NCBI GenBank assembly: GCA_964401835.1 | Contig: CAYNZP010000008.1 | Location: forward strand, 61,118 to 125,117 | Length of the DNA stretch: 64,000 nt | Source of the DNA: CAYNZP01 sp964401835 | GTDB taxonomy: Bacteria > Planctomycetota > Phycisphaerae > SM23-33 | Reading direction: 5' to 3' | In this document: positions 26,844-36,478 of the stretch, in pieces | How the letters are laid out: the number at the start of each line of letters is the position of its first letter | Position numbering within the stretch: the first letter of the stretch is position 1 | Program-made: the position numbers and the translations under genes | Notes under the pieces: generated by a model | Told to the model about the DNA's origin: nothing | Database searches by the model: none | The model's input: the letters and a program-made list of their open reading frames with translations, nothing else

Positions 26844-28028
26844 ATGGCGTTAGTATACTTCGATTGTTTTGCAGGAGCCGGTGGCGACATGATTGTCGCT
26901 GCACTCATCGACGCTGGCGCCGATGCGGAAAAAATATCCACCGAGCTTGCCAAACTTGGGGCAAACGGATATGAAATCCGCACGGAAAAGGTCCACCGTA
27001 ATGGCATAGCTGCCACGAAATTTACAGTCGAGGTTACTGGCGAAAACCCACCTCGCCGCCATCTGTCCGAAATTCTTGAACTTATCGACACAGCCGAAAT
27101 TGCTCCCCGGGCCCGTAAGCGAGCTAAAGATATCTTCATTCGCCTTGGCCAAGCCGAAGCCAAAGTGCACGACATAGACATAAGTGAGGTTCACTTCCAC
27201 GAAGTCGGTGCCATCGACAGCATAATTGATATCGTCGGGGCGTGTCTCGCACTGGAATTGCTGGACATCGACGAAATAATCTGTTCTCCGATTCCCGTAG
27301 GCAGCGGGACTATAGATTGCGCCCACGGCTCACTGCCGGCTCCATCGCCGGCAACAGCTGAGTTGCTGCGAGGAGTAAACATCGTTCATGGCGAATTGGC
27401 CGGTGAGGTTACGACCCCGACGGCCGCAGCCATACTGACGACCCTTGCAGACAACATCGGCGCAGTACCGGAGATGAATGTCGATTGCGTGGGTTATGGA
27501 GCGGGCACACGGGAAGATGGCAAAATTCCGAACCTGCTGCGAGTGCTTATCGGCAAAGGTGAGCAAGACGGCTCGGTAGACACCGTCGTGGAACTCTCAG
27601 CCAATATCGACGACTGCAACGGCGAGATAATTGGTGCGACGATAGACAAACTCCTCTCAGCCGGCTGCCTGGACGCTTGGGCGACCCCAGCGTTTATGAA
27701 AAAATCACGGCCGGCATTTACGCTTTCTGTACTTTGCCTGCCAGGTGACGTCGAAGCCGTTGAGAGAATAATCTTTAGCGAAACGAGCACCTTTGGAATC
27801 CGCAGGCGAACCTGTCATCGCAGCAAACTCTCTCGCCACTGGGAAACCCTCGAAACAGCCTACGGGCCTATCCGCATTAAGGTTGGAACGCTCGGAAAAG
27901 AGACGCTAACAGCATCGCCGGAATTTGAAGATTGCCTTAAGGCTGCCCAAACACATCACGTTTCGGCGAGGGAAGTCGTCGAGGCTGCTAAAAGTGCATA
28001 TAGAGATAAATGCCAAGGGAATGGCTGA
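26844..28028 (+). CDS. larC: LarC-family nickel insertion protein (single uninterrupted frame)
   Basis: LarC inserts nickel into the pincer nucleotide cofactor of lactate racemase-type enzymes, using CTP. The start YFDCFAGAGGDMIVAALIDAG, then HFHEVGAIDSIIDIVGAC, GSGTIDCAHGSLPAPSPAT and TPTAAAILT are family signatures; the C-terminal part VELSANIDDCNGE and STFGIRRRTCHRSKLSR is the catalytic domain. Some bacteria make LarC through a programmed frameshift; here both halves are one 394-residue frame. larA, larB and larE are absent from the window. The stop overlaps the next ATG (TGATG). Confidence 0.92.
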   Translation: MALVYFDCFAGAGGDMIVAALIDAGADAEKISTELAKLGANGYEIRTEKVHRNGIAATKFTVEVTGENPPRRHLSEILELIDTAEIAPRARKRAKDIFIRLGQAEAKVHDIDISEVHFHEVGAIDSIIDIVGACLALELLDIDEIICSPIPVGSGTIDCAHGSLPAPSPATAELLRGVNIVHGELAGEVTTPTAAAILTTLADNIGAVPEMNVDCVGYGAGTREDGKIPNLLRVLIGKGEQDGSVDTVVELSANIDDCNGEIIGATIDKLLSAGCLDAWATPAFMKKSRPAFTLSVLCLPGDVEAVERIIFSETSTFGIRRRTCHRSKLSRHWETLETAYGPIRIKVGTLGKETLTASPEFEDCLKAAQTHHVSAREVVEAAKSAYRDKCQGNG

Positions 28029-28489
28029 TGAATCAAATGCAGTGGATAATCGTAGCTTCGGCGTCGGCAGTTGCCGCTCTGGTAGTATTGGTTTTACTAT
28101 GGCTTTTTATTCGAAAAAAGCGATGCTTCACTCCCAGGCAATCTTTAAGTGCCGACCAAGTCGAACAGACCCAGCGGGATCTTCTCGAAATCAAAGATGA
28201 ACTCGAGCAACTCGTTTCCAGAATTGATATCCAGGTCGAGCAACGTGTCAGAGAGTTAAAGAAATTGCTGGCCAGGGTAGACGGCAAGATCGAATTGCTT
28301 CGTGGCATGGAAAGCTCCGCACAGCTTATGACAAAGGAAAAGTCCGGCTGTGACCAGAGCCTCATAATAAAACTTAGCCGCCAAGGCCTCGATAGCCTTG
28401 AAATCGCCCGACGGATGGAAATGACTGTCGGTGAAGTCGAATTAATCATAAACCTGCAACGAGGTTCAAAGGAACAGCTAAGGACGTAA
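28028..28489 (+). CDS. membrane-anchored coiled-coil protein with C-terminal HTH (DUF2802-like)
   Basis: One N-terminal transmembrane helix (WIIVASASAVAALVVLVLLW) is followed by a basic stop-transfer segment, a coiled coil (about residues 45-95) and a small helix-turn-helix-like end (LIIKLSRQGLDSLEIARRM then VGEVELIINL). This architecture and the last motif fit DUF2802/DUF6115 proteins; their role is not established. The start overlaps the larC stop by one base, and the glycosyltransferase starts two bases after its stop, so the three form one operon. Confidence 0.7.
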   Translation: MNQMQWIIVASASAVAALVVLVLLWLFIRKKRCFTPRQSLSADQVEQTQRDLLEIKDELEQLVSRIDIQVEQRVRELKKLLARVDGKIELLRGMESSAQLMTKEKSGCDQSLIIKLSRQGLDSLEIARRMEMTVGEVELIINLQRGSKEQLRT

Positions 28490-28491
28490 AA

Positions 28492-29673
28492 ATGTTTACT
28501 TTTTCAATTTTACTGACAATTTTTGCCGTGCTGATTTTCCTAATCTGGGTCAGCCGCTACTTTATGATCCGACGCGAGAAAAATGGCGGTTTTGTCCTTT
28601 CGGAAGATTATTCCGGCCCACCGACCGATGCACCGGGAATAAGCGTTGTTGTCGCGGCTAAAGACGAGCAGGACAATATCGAAGCGTGCCTGCGAACGAT
28701 GCTTAAGCAGGATTATCCCAACTATGAAATTATCGTCTGTAACGACCGTAGCGACGATGACACCGCTGCTATTGTCGAGCGAATCGCGGCTGAAGATTCT
28801 CGGGTGCGCCTGATTAATATCGACCATTTACCCGGAGACTGGTGTGGAAAAAATCATGCCATGCAGCATGGAATAAAAACTGCAAAACACGAATGGATAT
28901 GCATGATCGATGCTGACTGTGAGCAGGATTCCACTCGAACACTTTCTATCGCCATTCAGTACGCTCTGGACAAAAACGCCGACTTGCTCAGCGTCCTGCC
29001 GGTTTTGAAAACCCAGACATTCTGGGAAGATGTCGTCCAGCCGGTCTGCGGAGGCGTGATGATGATCTGGTTCCATCCGGATAAGGTCAATAATCCTGAA
29101 AAGCCAAACGCCTACGCCAACGGCGCGTTCATGCTGATGAAACGCAGTGCATATGAAGCTATCGGTACACACGAGGCAGTCAAGGACCGCGTGAATGAAG
29201 ACATGCACATAGCTTCATGTGTAAAAGGTAGCGGGCTCAACCTTAGGGTGGTGAGAAACAAAGGACTTTACCAGGTGCGAATGTACACCTCGCTCAAGCA
29301 GATAATCCGCGGCTGGAGCAGGATTTTTTACGGCACCTTCGGTACGCTAAAAAGGCTGAGCCTTTCAATAACGCTTCTGATGACTGTAAGCATGCTGCCT
29401 TATATCTCGATGGTTCTCGGCTTTTCGATGGCCGGTGCGAATGCCCCGTCTCCCAACTGGTGGCTGGCCTGCGGAATCATTGGAACAATTGCCGCAACGC
29501 TCCAGCTCTATGTAATAAATAAATTCTATAGGATGATAGGTTCAAAGGGCATCTTTGCATTAGCCTATCCGCTTGGATGTGTGATAACTCTGCTGTCACT
29601 GATTATCGCACTTGGCAAACTCAGGCCGGGAGCACAGGTAGTCTGGAGAAACACGAGCTATTCATCCACCTGA
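28492..29673 (+). CDS. membrane glycosyltransferase, family 2
   Basis: A GT-A enzyme anchored by one N-terminal helix and about three C-terminal membrane segments. Residues 45-250 carry SVVVAAKDEQDNIEACL, ICNDRSDDDT-type and MIDADCEQD motifs (metal/nucleotide-sugar Asp residues), and VNEDMHIA is the acceptor-site ED; the layout resembles HpnB/CrtQ-type transferases that glycosylate lipids such as hopanoids or carotenoids. The acceptor is not readable. It ends the larC operon. Confidence 0.83.
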   Translation: MFTFSILLTIFAVLIFLIWVSRYFMIRREKNGGFVLSEDYSGPPTDAPGISVVVAAKDEQDNIEACLRTMLKQDYPNYEIIVCNDRSDDDTAAIVERIAAEDSRVRLINIDHLPGDWCGKNHAMQHGIKTAKHEWICMIDADCEQDSTRTLSIAIQYALDKNADLLSVLPVLKTQTFWEDVVQPVCGGVMMIWFHPDKVNNPEKPNAYANGAFMLMKRSAYEAIGTHEAVKDRVNEDMHIASCVKGSGLNLRVVRNKGLYQVRMYTSLKQIIRGWSRIFYGTFGTLKRLSLSITLLMTVSMLPYISMVLGFSMAGANAPSPNWWLACGIIGTIAATLQLYVINKFYRMIGSKGIFALAYPLGCVITLLSLIIALGKLRPGAQVVWRNTSYSST

Positions 29674-29684
29674 ATAGATGAAGA

Positions 29685-30587
29685 TTAAGAAACATCGCAT
29701 TTCAAAACTTCGAAAAACTCGCCTGGGTCTTCTTCAAACTCAAGGGTATGACAGCCATGCAGATGCTTTATCAAAGCCCGGCCGGCTGTTAACCGCAACA
29801 CGACTGCTTCAGTAGCTTCATTCTCAATAATCCGATCTTTGCTGGCCAGTATAAGCGTTGTCGGACAGTCTAAGCTGCCTGGAGCGGCTTTTTCGATAAT
29901 TCGATCAAGAGACCTGCTCGCATAAAAAAAAGCGGCTGTAGCGTTATGAAGCTGGAATTCATCCTCTCTTAAATATTGCTGCATTTGCAAATTATCCGTA
30001 AACAGCTCTACATCATCGAGGGGAATGGCAAATTGCTTTTTGCCGCCCAGCAAAAGGGCTGACGCAATGCGAAGTTTCGTTAAAAAAGTAACGCTTACCT
30101 TAGGAACAATTCCCGGTGCGACAAGTGTCAGTGACGCTATTGGGGAATTTTTTAAATTAAATTTATTGCTTGCCAGATAAGCGGTTAAAAGCTTTCCCCC
30201 CCAGCTTACCCCCAAAAGGCTAATACAATCGCAGCCGGAATGCTCTCCCACAAATCTCAGCGCCGTATCAATATCGTCCAGCAATTGCTCCGCGCTACCG
30301 GCGTGACCGCGGAGAGTTTGGTTTTGCCCACTGCCGCGACGTACAATCTGATAGACGGGATGTCCATTGCCCGCCAAGGCTAAAGCTGAGGCGGCAAACC
30401 ATCCGGGATGCGACTGTATCCCATGAATGTAGAGAAGGGGGTTTTTGCGTGCCGCGGTTGGCGGGCTAAATAAATAAACATAAGTTTCATATCCGTCGGG
30501 TAATGACAATTTGAGACATTCAGGTTCGCTTCCCACTGGTATTGGTGCAGGCGTGGGCAAAATTGTTGTGGTTTTGTTCAGCGGCAT
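29685..30587 (-). CDS. alpha/beta hydrolase (serine lipase/esterase-like)
   Basis: Cytosolic hydrolase with HGIQSHPGW as oxyanion region, the nucleophile elbow GVSWGG, an acidic residue in LASKDRIIEN, and the catalytic His near HGCHTLEF, so the Ser-Asp-His triad is complete. It resembles monoglyceride lipase/S33-type hydrolases. The ATG at 30587 (300 residues) is preferred over longer in-frame options because the core starts soon after. It is convergent with the glycosyltransferase and divergent from the DUF5658 gene. Confidence 0.82.
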   Translation of the reverse strand: MPLNKTTTILPTPAPIPVGSEPECLKLSLPDGYETYVYLFSPPTAARKNPLLYIHGIQSHPGWFAASALALAGNGHPVYQIVRRGSGQNQTLRGHAGSAEQLLDDIDTALRFVGEHSGCDCISLLGVSWGGKLLTAYLASNKFNLKNSPIASLTLVAPGIVPKVSVTFLTKLRIASALLLGGKKQFAIPLDDVELFTDNLQMQQYLREDEFQLHNATAAFFYASRSLDRIIEKAAPGSLDCPTTLILASKDRIIENEATEAVVLRLTAGRALIKHLHGCHTLEFEEDPGEFFEVLKCDVS

Positions 30588-30634
30588 AATTTTACTGTTC
30601 CGAGCCTTTAAACTTTGCTCCGAAGCCAATAATT

Positions 30635-31057
30635 ATGGGAAACGCGCACACAATACCTGTTGGACTCATCTCTTCTGCCGGGGAGCGGAAAAGCTGGCCA
30701 GTAGCTTTTAAAGCATGCATACAGGCTGCCCGTCGAAATCCAAGGGCTTGCAGAACCCGCCGCGTTATTCTCGCATTGGTAATCATATGGCTGTTAAACA
30801 TTTTTGATCTTTGCTTTACAGTTCTCGCACACCAGGCCGGCGACTTTGTAGAAGCCAACATCCTTGCCAGTTTCTTTATCGGCAATACAAATGCACTGAT
30901 ACTTTTTAAATTATCCGCATTGGTTTTGGCGACAAGTATTTTTCTTACATTTCGTCGCCGTTTTATAACCGAACTGAGCTGCTGGACAATCTGCATCATT
31001 TATCTTGCACTTTCGTTCATATGGGTTGGCTACTACACCCTTATATCAATGATTTAA
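30635..31057 (+). CDS. DUF5658-like three-helix membrane protein
   Basis: After a basic, Arg-rich start, three transmembrane helices follow. The first (VILALVIIWLLNIFDLCFTVL) with LLNIFD and EANILASFF is the pattern of DUF5658 proteins, frequent in planctomycetes. Function unknown. The upstream gene is divergent 47 bases away. The exact start is uncertain because the first 40 residues are not conserved-looking. Confidence 0.7.
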   Translation: MGNAHTIPVGLISSAGERKSWPVAFKACIQAARRNPRACRTRRVILALVIIWLLNIFDLCFTVLAHQAGDFVEANILASFFIGNTNALILFKLSALVLATSIFLTFRRRFITELSCWTICIIYLALSFIWVGYYTLISMI

Positions 31058-31089
31058 CCTGTTATTTAGCTGGGGGGCTGGGCCGTCTG

Positions 31090-32436
31090 TCACTTGGCCA
31101 ATGGGCCGTATGGGGCAGGCGGCTTTTCTTTCTTTTGACCATACTCGAATGGTCGGCGCCCAAGCAATATAGGCCTGCGCTGTCCGACGTTCACCAGTAA
31201 GCCCAAGGCTGCGCAGTTAATGACCAGAGACGACCCGCCGTAACTGATAAACGGCATTGTCATTCCAGTTATAGGCATAAGCCCCATCGTCATTCCGACG
31301 TTTATGAAAAGTTGCGAAAAAAGAAGCGTAAGCACCCCCACTGCGAGCAGCCGTCCGAACGCGTCATTGGTTATGGCCGCTATCTCGATGCCAAAAACAA
31401 AAATCACGGCATAGAGAAACAATACCGCCAGGCAACCCAAAAAACCCCAATGCCCGGCGATAACAGCAAAGATGAAGTCTGTGTGATCGTCAGGGATGCC
31501 GAAGAATGGCTCAGCCTCTTTGCCTAAAGTGTTTCCGGCAAGGCCGCCTGCCCCGAGAATCATCATTGACCTGTTTAGTTGGTACCCTTCGTTCATGGCT
31601 ATTTTTTTTGTTAATTCCGCAGTCTCATCATCATTTCCAAGCAATCCCAAAACCGCGAACCATCCTTCGACGCGCTGAATCTGGTGGTGGGCCATTAGTG
31701 ATAAGGGAGCAGCCGAAACAAGGTATTTATCTTGCCCAACCTCGAAGGCCCTTCCTCCATAAGCCAGCAATGCGCGATCTTCAACTTCTTCGGCTGACCA
31801 CGTTTGCGGAACCTTACGGGGCACAGGAATAAAGATAAGCACTGTAGCGATTGTTACGATTCCCAATAAGTGTTTTAGTTTGGCGCCAGCCATGAAAAGC
31901 ATGAAATAAAGTGTCGGGAGAAACAGCAAGCTCGTACCAAGGTCTGGCTCGATAAGGATCAGGCACATAGGAACAAACGTAAGCACCAACGGCACGACAA
32001 GCCCGCTAAGTTTTCGATAGTGGCTACCATACCGAAAGTACCATGCAAGCAGGATGATGTAGGTTAGCTTGGCAAGTTCAGATGGCTGGAAATTTATAAA
32101 ACCCAGGTTTATCCACCGATGCGAACCCCTGATTGCAGGCAGAAGAATTGACGAATGATGAAAAACCTTCGCCCCTGCAAGAATCAAAAGCACCACGAGC
32201 GTCGCAGCGAAAAGTGGATATGCCCACCGTCCGATTTTCTGGTACGGCAGGACCGTAGCGACAACAAAGGCGATTATTCCGACGCTTGCAAAGAGAATCT
32301 GCTTGTCGGCGAAGATACTTTCCGGATCGTATCGCTCGGTTACGTTGATGGCAGTTACGCCTATAAGCATCAGAGCAAGCATTGACGCTATGATAGGCCA
32401 ACTTGTATAGCGAAGATATGTTCTCAAATGTTCCAT
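31090..32436 (-). CDS. rodA: RodA peptidoglycan glycosyltransferase (SEDS)
   Basis: SEDS-family polymerase for lateral-wall peptidoglycan, partner of PBP2. About ten membrane helices; diagnostic blocks are RWINLGFINFQPSELAK, EPDLGTSLLFLP, DHTDFIFAVIAGHWGFLG and MPITGMTMPFISYGGSS with the catalytic-region residues of FtsW/RodA. At 448 residues there is an extra hydrophilic loop (about residues 230-300) compared with short RodA. It abuts mrdA with no gap and closes the mreC-mreD-mrdA-rodA unit. Confidence 0.95.
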   Translation of the reverse strand: MEHLRTYLRYTSWPIIASMLALMLIGVTAINVTERYDPESIFADKQILFASVGIIAFVVATVLPYQKIGRWAYPLFAATLVVLLILAGAKVFHHSSILLPAIRGSHRWINLGFINFQPSELAKLTYIILLAWYFRYGSHYRKLSGLVVPLVLTFVPMCLILIEPDLGTSLLFLPTLYFMLFMAGAKLKHLLGIVTIATVLIFIPVPRKVPQTWSAEEVEDRALLAYGGRAFEVGQDKYLVSAAPLSLMAHHQIQRVEGWFAVLGLLGNDDETAELTKKIAMNEGYQLNRSMMILGAGGLAGNTLGKEAEPFFGIPDDHTDFIFAVIAGHWGFLGCLAVLFLYAVIFVFGIEIAAITNDAFGRLLAVGVLTLLFSQLFINVGMTMGLMPITGMTMPFISYGGSSLVINCAALGLLVNVGQRRPILLGRRPFEYGQKKEKPPAPYGPLAK

Positions 32437-34464
32437 CTAATCAAACCCCAGATATCCAAACTCTTCGCACTTTCGTATAAGCTCTCGGCCAATCGGCGCT
32501 GCATTTTTCGGGCCGCTACCGGCATAATCAACTACTATGGCAAACGCGATTTTTGGATTTCTGTACGGAGCAAAGCCCGCAAACCAGGCCATGTCTTCGC
32601 TGCGTACCACATCAACCACCCCATCGCTGTCCGTATCTACTCTGAGCGAATTAACCTTGGCAGTTCCGGTCTTGCCGCAGATTTCCCAATGCTCTGGAAG
32701 AGGTCTCTCAGCTGCCCTGCCGTAAATATACTTATGTGCCGTCCCACCTGGCCGCGTCACCTCAAACATTCCGCGTTTGACAACATCGAAGTACTGTTTT
32801 GGAATATCCAACTGGCGGAGAGTCTGTTGTTGAATATCGTTTTGCACAAGCTTTGCAGTACGAAATTCGCCATCACGAGCGATAGTCGCCATTGCATTAG
32901 CGACATGGAGAGGAGTTACCGCGATAGGCCCCTGGCCCATAGCTAACATTCGCGACTCGCCTATGTTTTCAAATTTGTCCGGAAGTTTTCCGCGTATTTC
33001 TTCACCAATTCCTATGCCGGGTAAATTTTCAAATCCAAATTGCCTGAACCAATCGCACAACAACTCGGGTTGCTTTCTCTGTAGCCATTCACCGACATTA
33101 TAGAAGAAGATATTGCAGCTTTTCTTTATCCCGTTTACCAGGTCAAGCGGCCCATGAGAGCCACCGCTTTGTTTATATATCCAGCAACGAAATGAATTCG
33201 GGTTATGAAGGTAACCGTTACAGGTGATTTGGGTATCCACACCAATAACGCCTTCGGAAAGCCCCACCAGCGCCGCCAACGGCTTAACCGTTGAACCCGG
33301 CGGATAGAGCTGGCTTATAGCGCGATTTCTGAGCGAAAAATCAACGCTATCATTTGCGAGCCACTGGAAATCTTCTTTGTAGAGATTCAGGTCATAAGTT
33401 GGTATTGAAACCATCGCCAGAATTTCATTCTCCGGAACGGAAAGTACAACCAGACTGCCGTTTTTCCCTCCGGTGAGATTAATAAAAATCTTCGCCAGTT
33501 CAATTTGGAGGTCTATATCAAGCGTTAGCTGAACATCCTGTCCGACCTTGGCGTCATGGTTGCGGATTATTGCCCCTGTCCGTTTGAAATTAACAAAACC
33601 TCGCTCTCCCCGCAGCATTTGTTCGCACATCTTTTCCACCCCTGTCTTGCCGACAACATCGTCCGGCCAGTAATAATGGAGCTTGCGTTTGAAATTGCTA
33701 GCCGCCCCGTCGGCAATATTGTGCTGAGCGGAAACTTCATCATTGAGTTTGTCTATTTCTTCTGCATAAATCCTGTCTGTCAGCCCAATAATATGGCAGG
33801 CGGCTGATTGGTATGGATAGATGCGCTTATGGCTAGGCCGGATAGTCGCGCCGACGGTTTTATGGAGCATGGCCTTTAGTTCCACAGCAGCTGCGGAACT
33901 CAAGCCGGCCACGATCACGTGAGACTGGTTTTCCTCCGCAATCCGTTCGATTCCACGCTTTTTAAAATACTCGTGGAGTTTCGTAACCCGCTGGATTATT
34001 CGAGATATCCGGAGGTCAAAATCCTTCTCATATACTTCACAAAGCTTACGAGCCAACGCCCAGGAAAACTGCCACCTCTGGCGGAAAATATCTTCCGCTT
34101 CGGCGGATGAGACAGATTCGTCTCGCTTTATTTTCAGCTGTTCATCCCTGATCCATTTAGCTTCGGGGGGAAGCTTCTTCGCTTTTTCGCGTTGAGCAAC
34201 ACTGATCCATTTTTCATCCACTGTCAGCAAACGGTAATCCAGGCAGAAGTCATAACAGCTTTGGTCGGTGGCGAGTATGCTCTTGTTCCTATCAAAGATA
34301 TTCCCTCTCGCCGCAGGGAGGAATTGAGTTACTTCCAGCAGTTTTTGTGCCTGACTGCGATAATGCTCGGCCCTGATTATCTGCAAATATCCAAGCCGGG
34401 CGACTATCACCAGAAGGAATAAACCTATCAGGCCAAGAAAAATTTTTATGCGTAGTTTATACAT
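32437..34464 (-). CDS. mrdA: penicillin-binding protein 2
   Basis: Class B transpeptidase for rod elongation. One N-terminal helix (FLGLIGLFLLVIVARLGYL), a PBP dimer domain starting ARGNIFDRN, and a transpeptidase domain with the active Ser in PGSTVKPLAA, the SCN triad in KKSCNIFFYN, and KTGTAKV near the end. Length 675 residues fits PBP2. It lies 27 bases downstream of mreD and directly before rodA. Confidence 0.95.
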   Translation of the reverse strand: MYKLRIKIFLGLIGLFLLVIVARLGYLQIIRAEHYRSQAQKLLEVTQFLPAARGNIFDRNKSILATDQSCYDFCLDYRLLTVDEKWISVAQREKAKKLPPEAKWIRDEQLKIKRDESVSSAEAEDIFRQRWQFSWALARKLCEVYEKDFDLRISRIIQRVTKLHEYFKKRGIERIAEENQSHVIVAGLSSAAAVELKAMLHKTVGATIRPSHKRIYPYQSAACHIIGLTDRIYAEEIDKLNDEVSAQHNIADGAASNFKRKLHYYWPDDVVGKTGVEKMCEQMLRGERGFVNFKRTGAIIRNHDAKVGQDVQLTLDIDLQIELAKIFINLTGGKNGSLVVLSVPENEILAMVSIPTYDLNLYKEDFQWLANDSVDFSLRNRAISQLYPPGSTVKPLAALVGLSEGVIGVDTQITCNGYLHNPNSFRCWIYKQSGGSHGPLDLVNGIKKSCNIFFYNVGEWLQRKQPELLCDWFRQFGFENLPGIGIGEEIRGKLPDKFENIGESRMLAMGQGPIAVTPLHVANAMATIARDGEFRTAKLVQNDIQQQTLRQLDIPKQYFDVVKRGMFEVTRPGGTAHKYIYGRAAERPLPEHWEICGKTGTAKVNSLRVDTDSDGVVDVVRSEDMAWFAGFAPYRNPKIAFAIVVDYAGSGPKNAAPIGRELIRKCEEFGYLGFD

Positions 34465-34491
34465 GGATGCAGTTCAAGATTTACCCAGGCT

Positions 34492-35052
34492 CTATCTTCT
34501 CGATCTTCCAGCGCGGCCAGGCGAAGATGAGAATATCCATCGCCGGATTTTACTCAGGCCAATATAACCCAGCGGCGCCAATACTGCTGTATAAAGAGCC
34601 AGGACCAGAAGTTGCATAAACAGCAGGCTGTAAGACGACCAGCTTACATTTCCGGCAATCAGCGACTGGGCGGTTATCCAAATCCAGTGTACGAGGATAC
34701 AGAAAAGCAAGGTTAGAAACGCTCGCGTAAGGGTATGCTCGCGAAAGAATGCTTCACGAACTTTAAAGATTAATCCCGCCCCAATAGAGTACGCCAGTGC
34801 CATTGGACCAACAACCGTAACAGCCCCACCCGCACCGGCTGAGGTAAGATCAACAGCTAACCCAAGCAGCCAGCCGGCCAGTATGGCATCTGAGCCACTG
34901 CGAACGTTTAGAGCGACGTAAACGGCAAGAATGGCCAGAAAGTCCGGTCCGACGTTGCTGACCACCGGCCAGTCGAAGGCCAGCAGCTTTCCTATCGTAC
35001 ATTGGAAGAGCACGACGGCATAAACCAGAATTAAAAATGGAATCCAACGCAT
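34492..35052 (-). CDS. mreD: rod shape-determining protein MreD
   Basis: A hydrophobic 186-residue protein with five to six membrane helices, starting MRWIPFLILVYAVVLFQ and including GPDFLAILAVYVALN and GWLLGLAVDLTSA, the typical MreD block. It overlaps mreC by one base and precedes mrdA, which makes the assignment firm despite the low sequence conservation of the family. Confidence 0.92.
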   Translation of the reverse strand: MRWIPFLILVYAVVLFQCTIGKLLAFDWPVVSNVGPDFLAILAVYVALNVRSGSDAILAGWLLGLAVDLTSAGAGGAVTVVGPMALAYSIGAGLIFKVREAFFREHTLTRAFLTLLFCILVHWIWITAQSLIAGNVSWSSYSLLFMQLLVLALYTAVLAPLGYIGLSKIRRWIFSSSPGRAGRSRR

Positions 35053-36059
35053 CAGCGCCTCGCCGTTTCATTACCTGAAAGATCTGCTAGTGGCACGACA
35101 ATGTAAACATTTCGCAAGGCCTCAAGATTCGCATAAGGCCTGATTCGCAGTATCCGTAAACGCGGGTCGGCCGGATTGACCTTTACCTCCTGGACCTCAC
35201 CAATTTGCATCTCGATGGGAAGAAATTCGTCCTCGCTGCAAGTAACAAGGACATCTCCGGGCATAATGTTATCATGGGCAGGGACGTCTTTGATGATAAG
35301 GCCGTCCTTGCCGTCGCCGACTGCATAAACATCCACAAGGGTGTTAATAAGTGTCGCATTTTGCTCGGACAGGATTATTTCCTTTGCTTCGCCAGCCATA
35401 ATGATTCGTATCGGGCGATGGTTGCGAGGATCGCGGCTGATTCTTGCGGGTATTTCAAAACCCAGATCGCTTACCAGCTGTAACCGTGCTGAAAACCTTC
35501 CAGTCTCAATTATTCTGCCAACCAGATATTGAGACGTGATGGCTGAGAGCTTTTCCGGAAACGCTTTCGAGCGATCGGTCATAAGCTTGCGTGTTGTCAC
35601 GCTAAAGCCGGCATTCACGTCCCGTGTACTTCCTGCATTGACCAATCTTGTTTTGCCGTATGGAAGTGAATCGGCAGCTGCCACCCGGGCAGAAACAAGT
35701 TCGCAGGAAAGGTCTTTAACGGGCCCGTAAAGCCGTTCGAAAACCATCATGTCCGAAAGCTGTCTGCGGTAATCGCTCGCCAAATTCCGCCAATAGGCTT
35801 CGCTTCCTCGCAAATAATCGTTATGACTTTTTACCTGCTCAACTTCAGCCGGCGTCAGGTTATCGTAAGTGTGGCCGCTGAAATGCGACTGCAGGGAAGT
35901 AGTGAAATACATGGCACCATCGCCGAATTGCGGAAGTAGGTAATTGGCAAGTGAGCGCACGCGGCTGGCAAGTTTTGGCCCCATCAGCGATGTGATAACT
36001 GAGGCAATAATCAGTATTGCCAGAATCGAGCGTTTCGATGGTTTTATATTTAACCTCAT
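35052..36059 (-). CDS. mreC: rod shape-determining protein MreC
   Basis: Periplasmic scaffold of the elongasome. An N-terminal helix (ILAILIIASVITSLMG), a coiled-coil part (about residues 75-110), and the two-barrel beta domain with VNAGSTRDVNAGF, YLVGRIIETGRFSARLQLVSD and PGDVLVTCSEDEFLP. ATG at 36059 (335 residues) is chosen; upstream codons are hydrophilic and non-conserved. mreD starts in the stop codon. Confidence 0.94.
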   Translation of the reverse strand: MRLNIKPSKRSILAILIIASVITSLMGPKLASRVRSLANYLLPQFGDGAMYFTTSLQSHFSGHTYDNLTPAEVEQVKSHNDYLRGSEAYWRNLASDYRRQLSDMMVFERLYGPVKDLSCELVSARVAAADSLPYGKTRLVNAGSTRDVNAGFSVTTRKLMTDRSKAFPEKLSAITSQYLVGRIIETGRFSARLQLVSDLGFEIPARISRDPRNHRPIRIIMAGEAKEIILSEQNATLINTLVDVYAVGDGKDGLIIKDVPAHDNIMPGDVLVTCSEDEFLPIEMQIGEVQEVKVNPADPRLRILRIRPYANLEALRNVYIVVPLADLSGNETARR

Positions 36060-36069
36060 ATCTGGGTCA

Positions 36070-36456
36070 TTATTCCGGTTGTGTTGTTGGCTCCTGACCC
36101 ACAAGTATCAAATCGCCAGGTTCAAAACCAAACCGCTTGCCCGCCGAAGGGCTGATATAAAAAGCCTGTTGGAATTTCCCATCGACTTCCATCTGCCTGA
36201 CAAGCAAATCATCACGACGAACAGGAGTTGCCGAGCGATCGGTAGAAGTCAAAAAGTACTTATCCATGACTGTTTTCAAGCTACTGTAATCGTGTGTAAT
36301 CCGCGAGAGATCATTTTCTGCCTGCAGGCGGCGGCTTCGTTCCAAAAGCCAAAGCGATGCAAGTGCTGCGATAATAACAAGCAGCAAAACCCCCACAATC
36401 AGAAAATATCTGTTGTCCGATTTTACTGCCGATTCGGATAAATTTTCTTCTGTCAT
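36070..36456 (-). CDS. bitopic membrane protein upstream of mreC
   Basis: A 128-residue protein with one transmembrane helix (YFLIVGVLLLVIIAALASLWLL), a short coiled coil (SRRLQAENDLSRITHDYSSL is within it) and a compact domain ending FGFEPGDLILVGQEP. Not recognised. Ten bases before mreC, so part of the rod operon and possibly an accessory of the elongation complex. Confidence 0.65.
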   Translation of the reverse strand: MTEENLSESAVKSDNRYFLIVGVLLLVIIAALASLWLLERSRRLQAENDLSRITHDYSSLKTVMDKYFLTSTDRSATPVRRDDLLVRQMEVDGKFQQAFYISPSAGKRFGFEPGDLILVGQEPTTQPE

Positions 36457-36478
36457 ATTTCTCAGCCTTATTGCAAAT

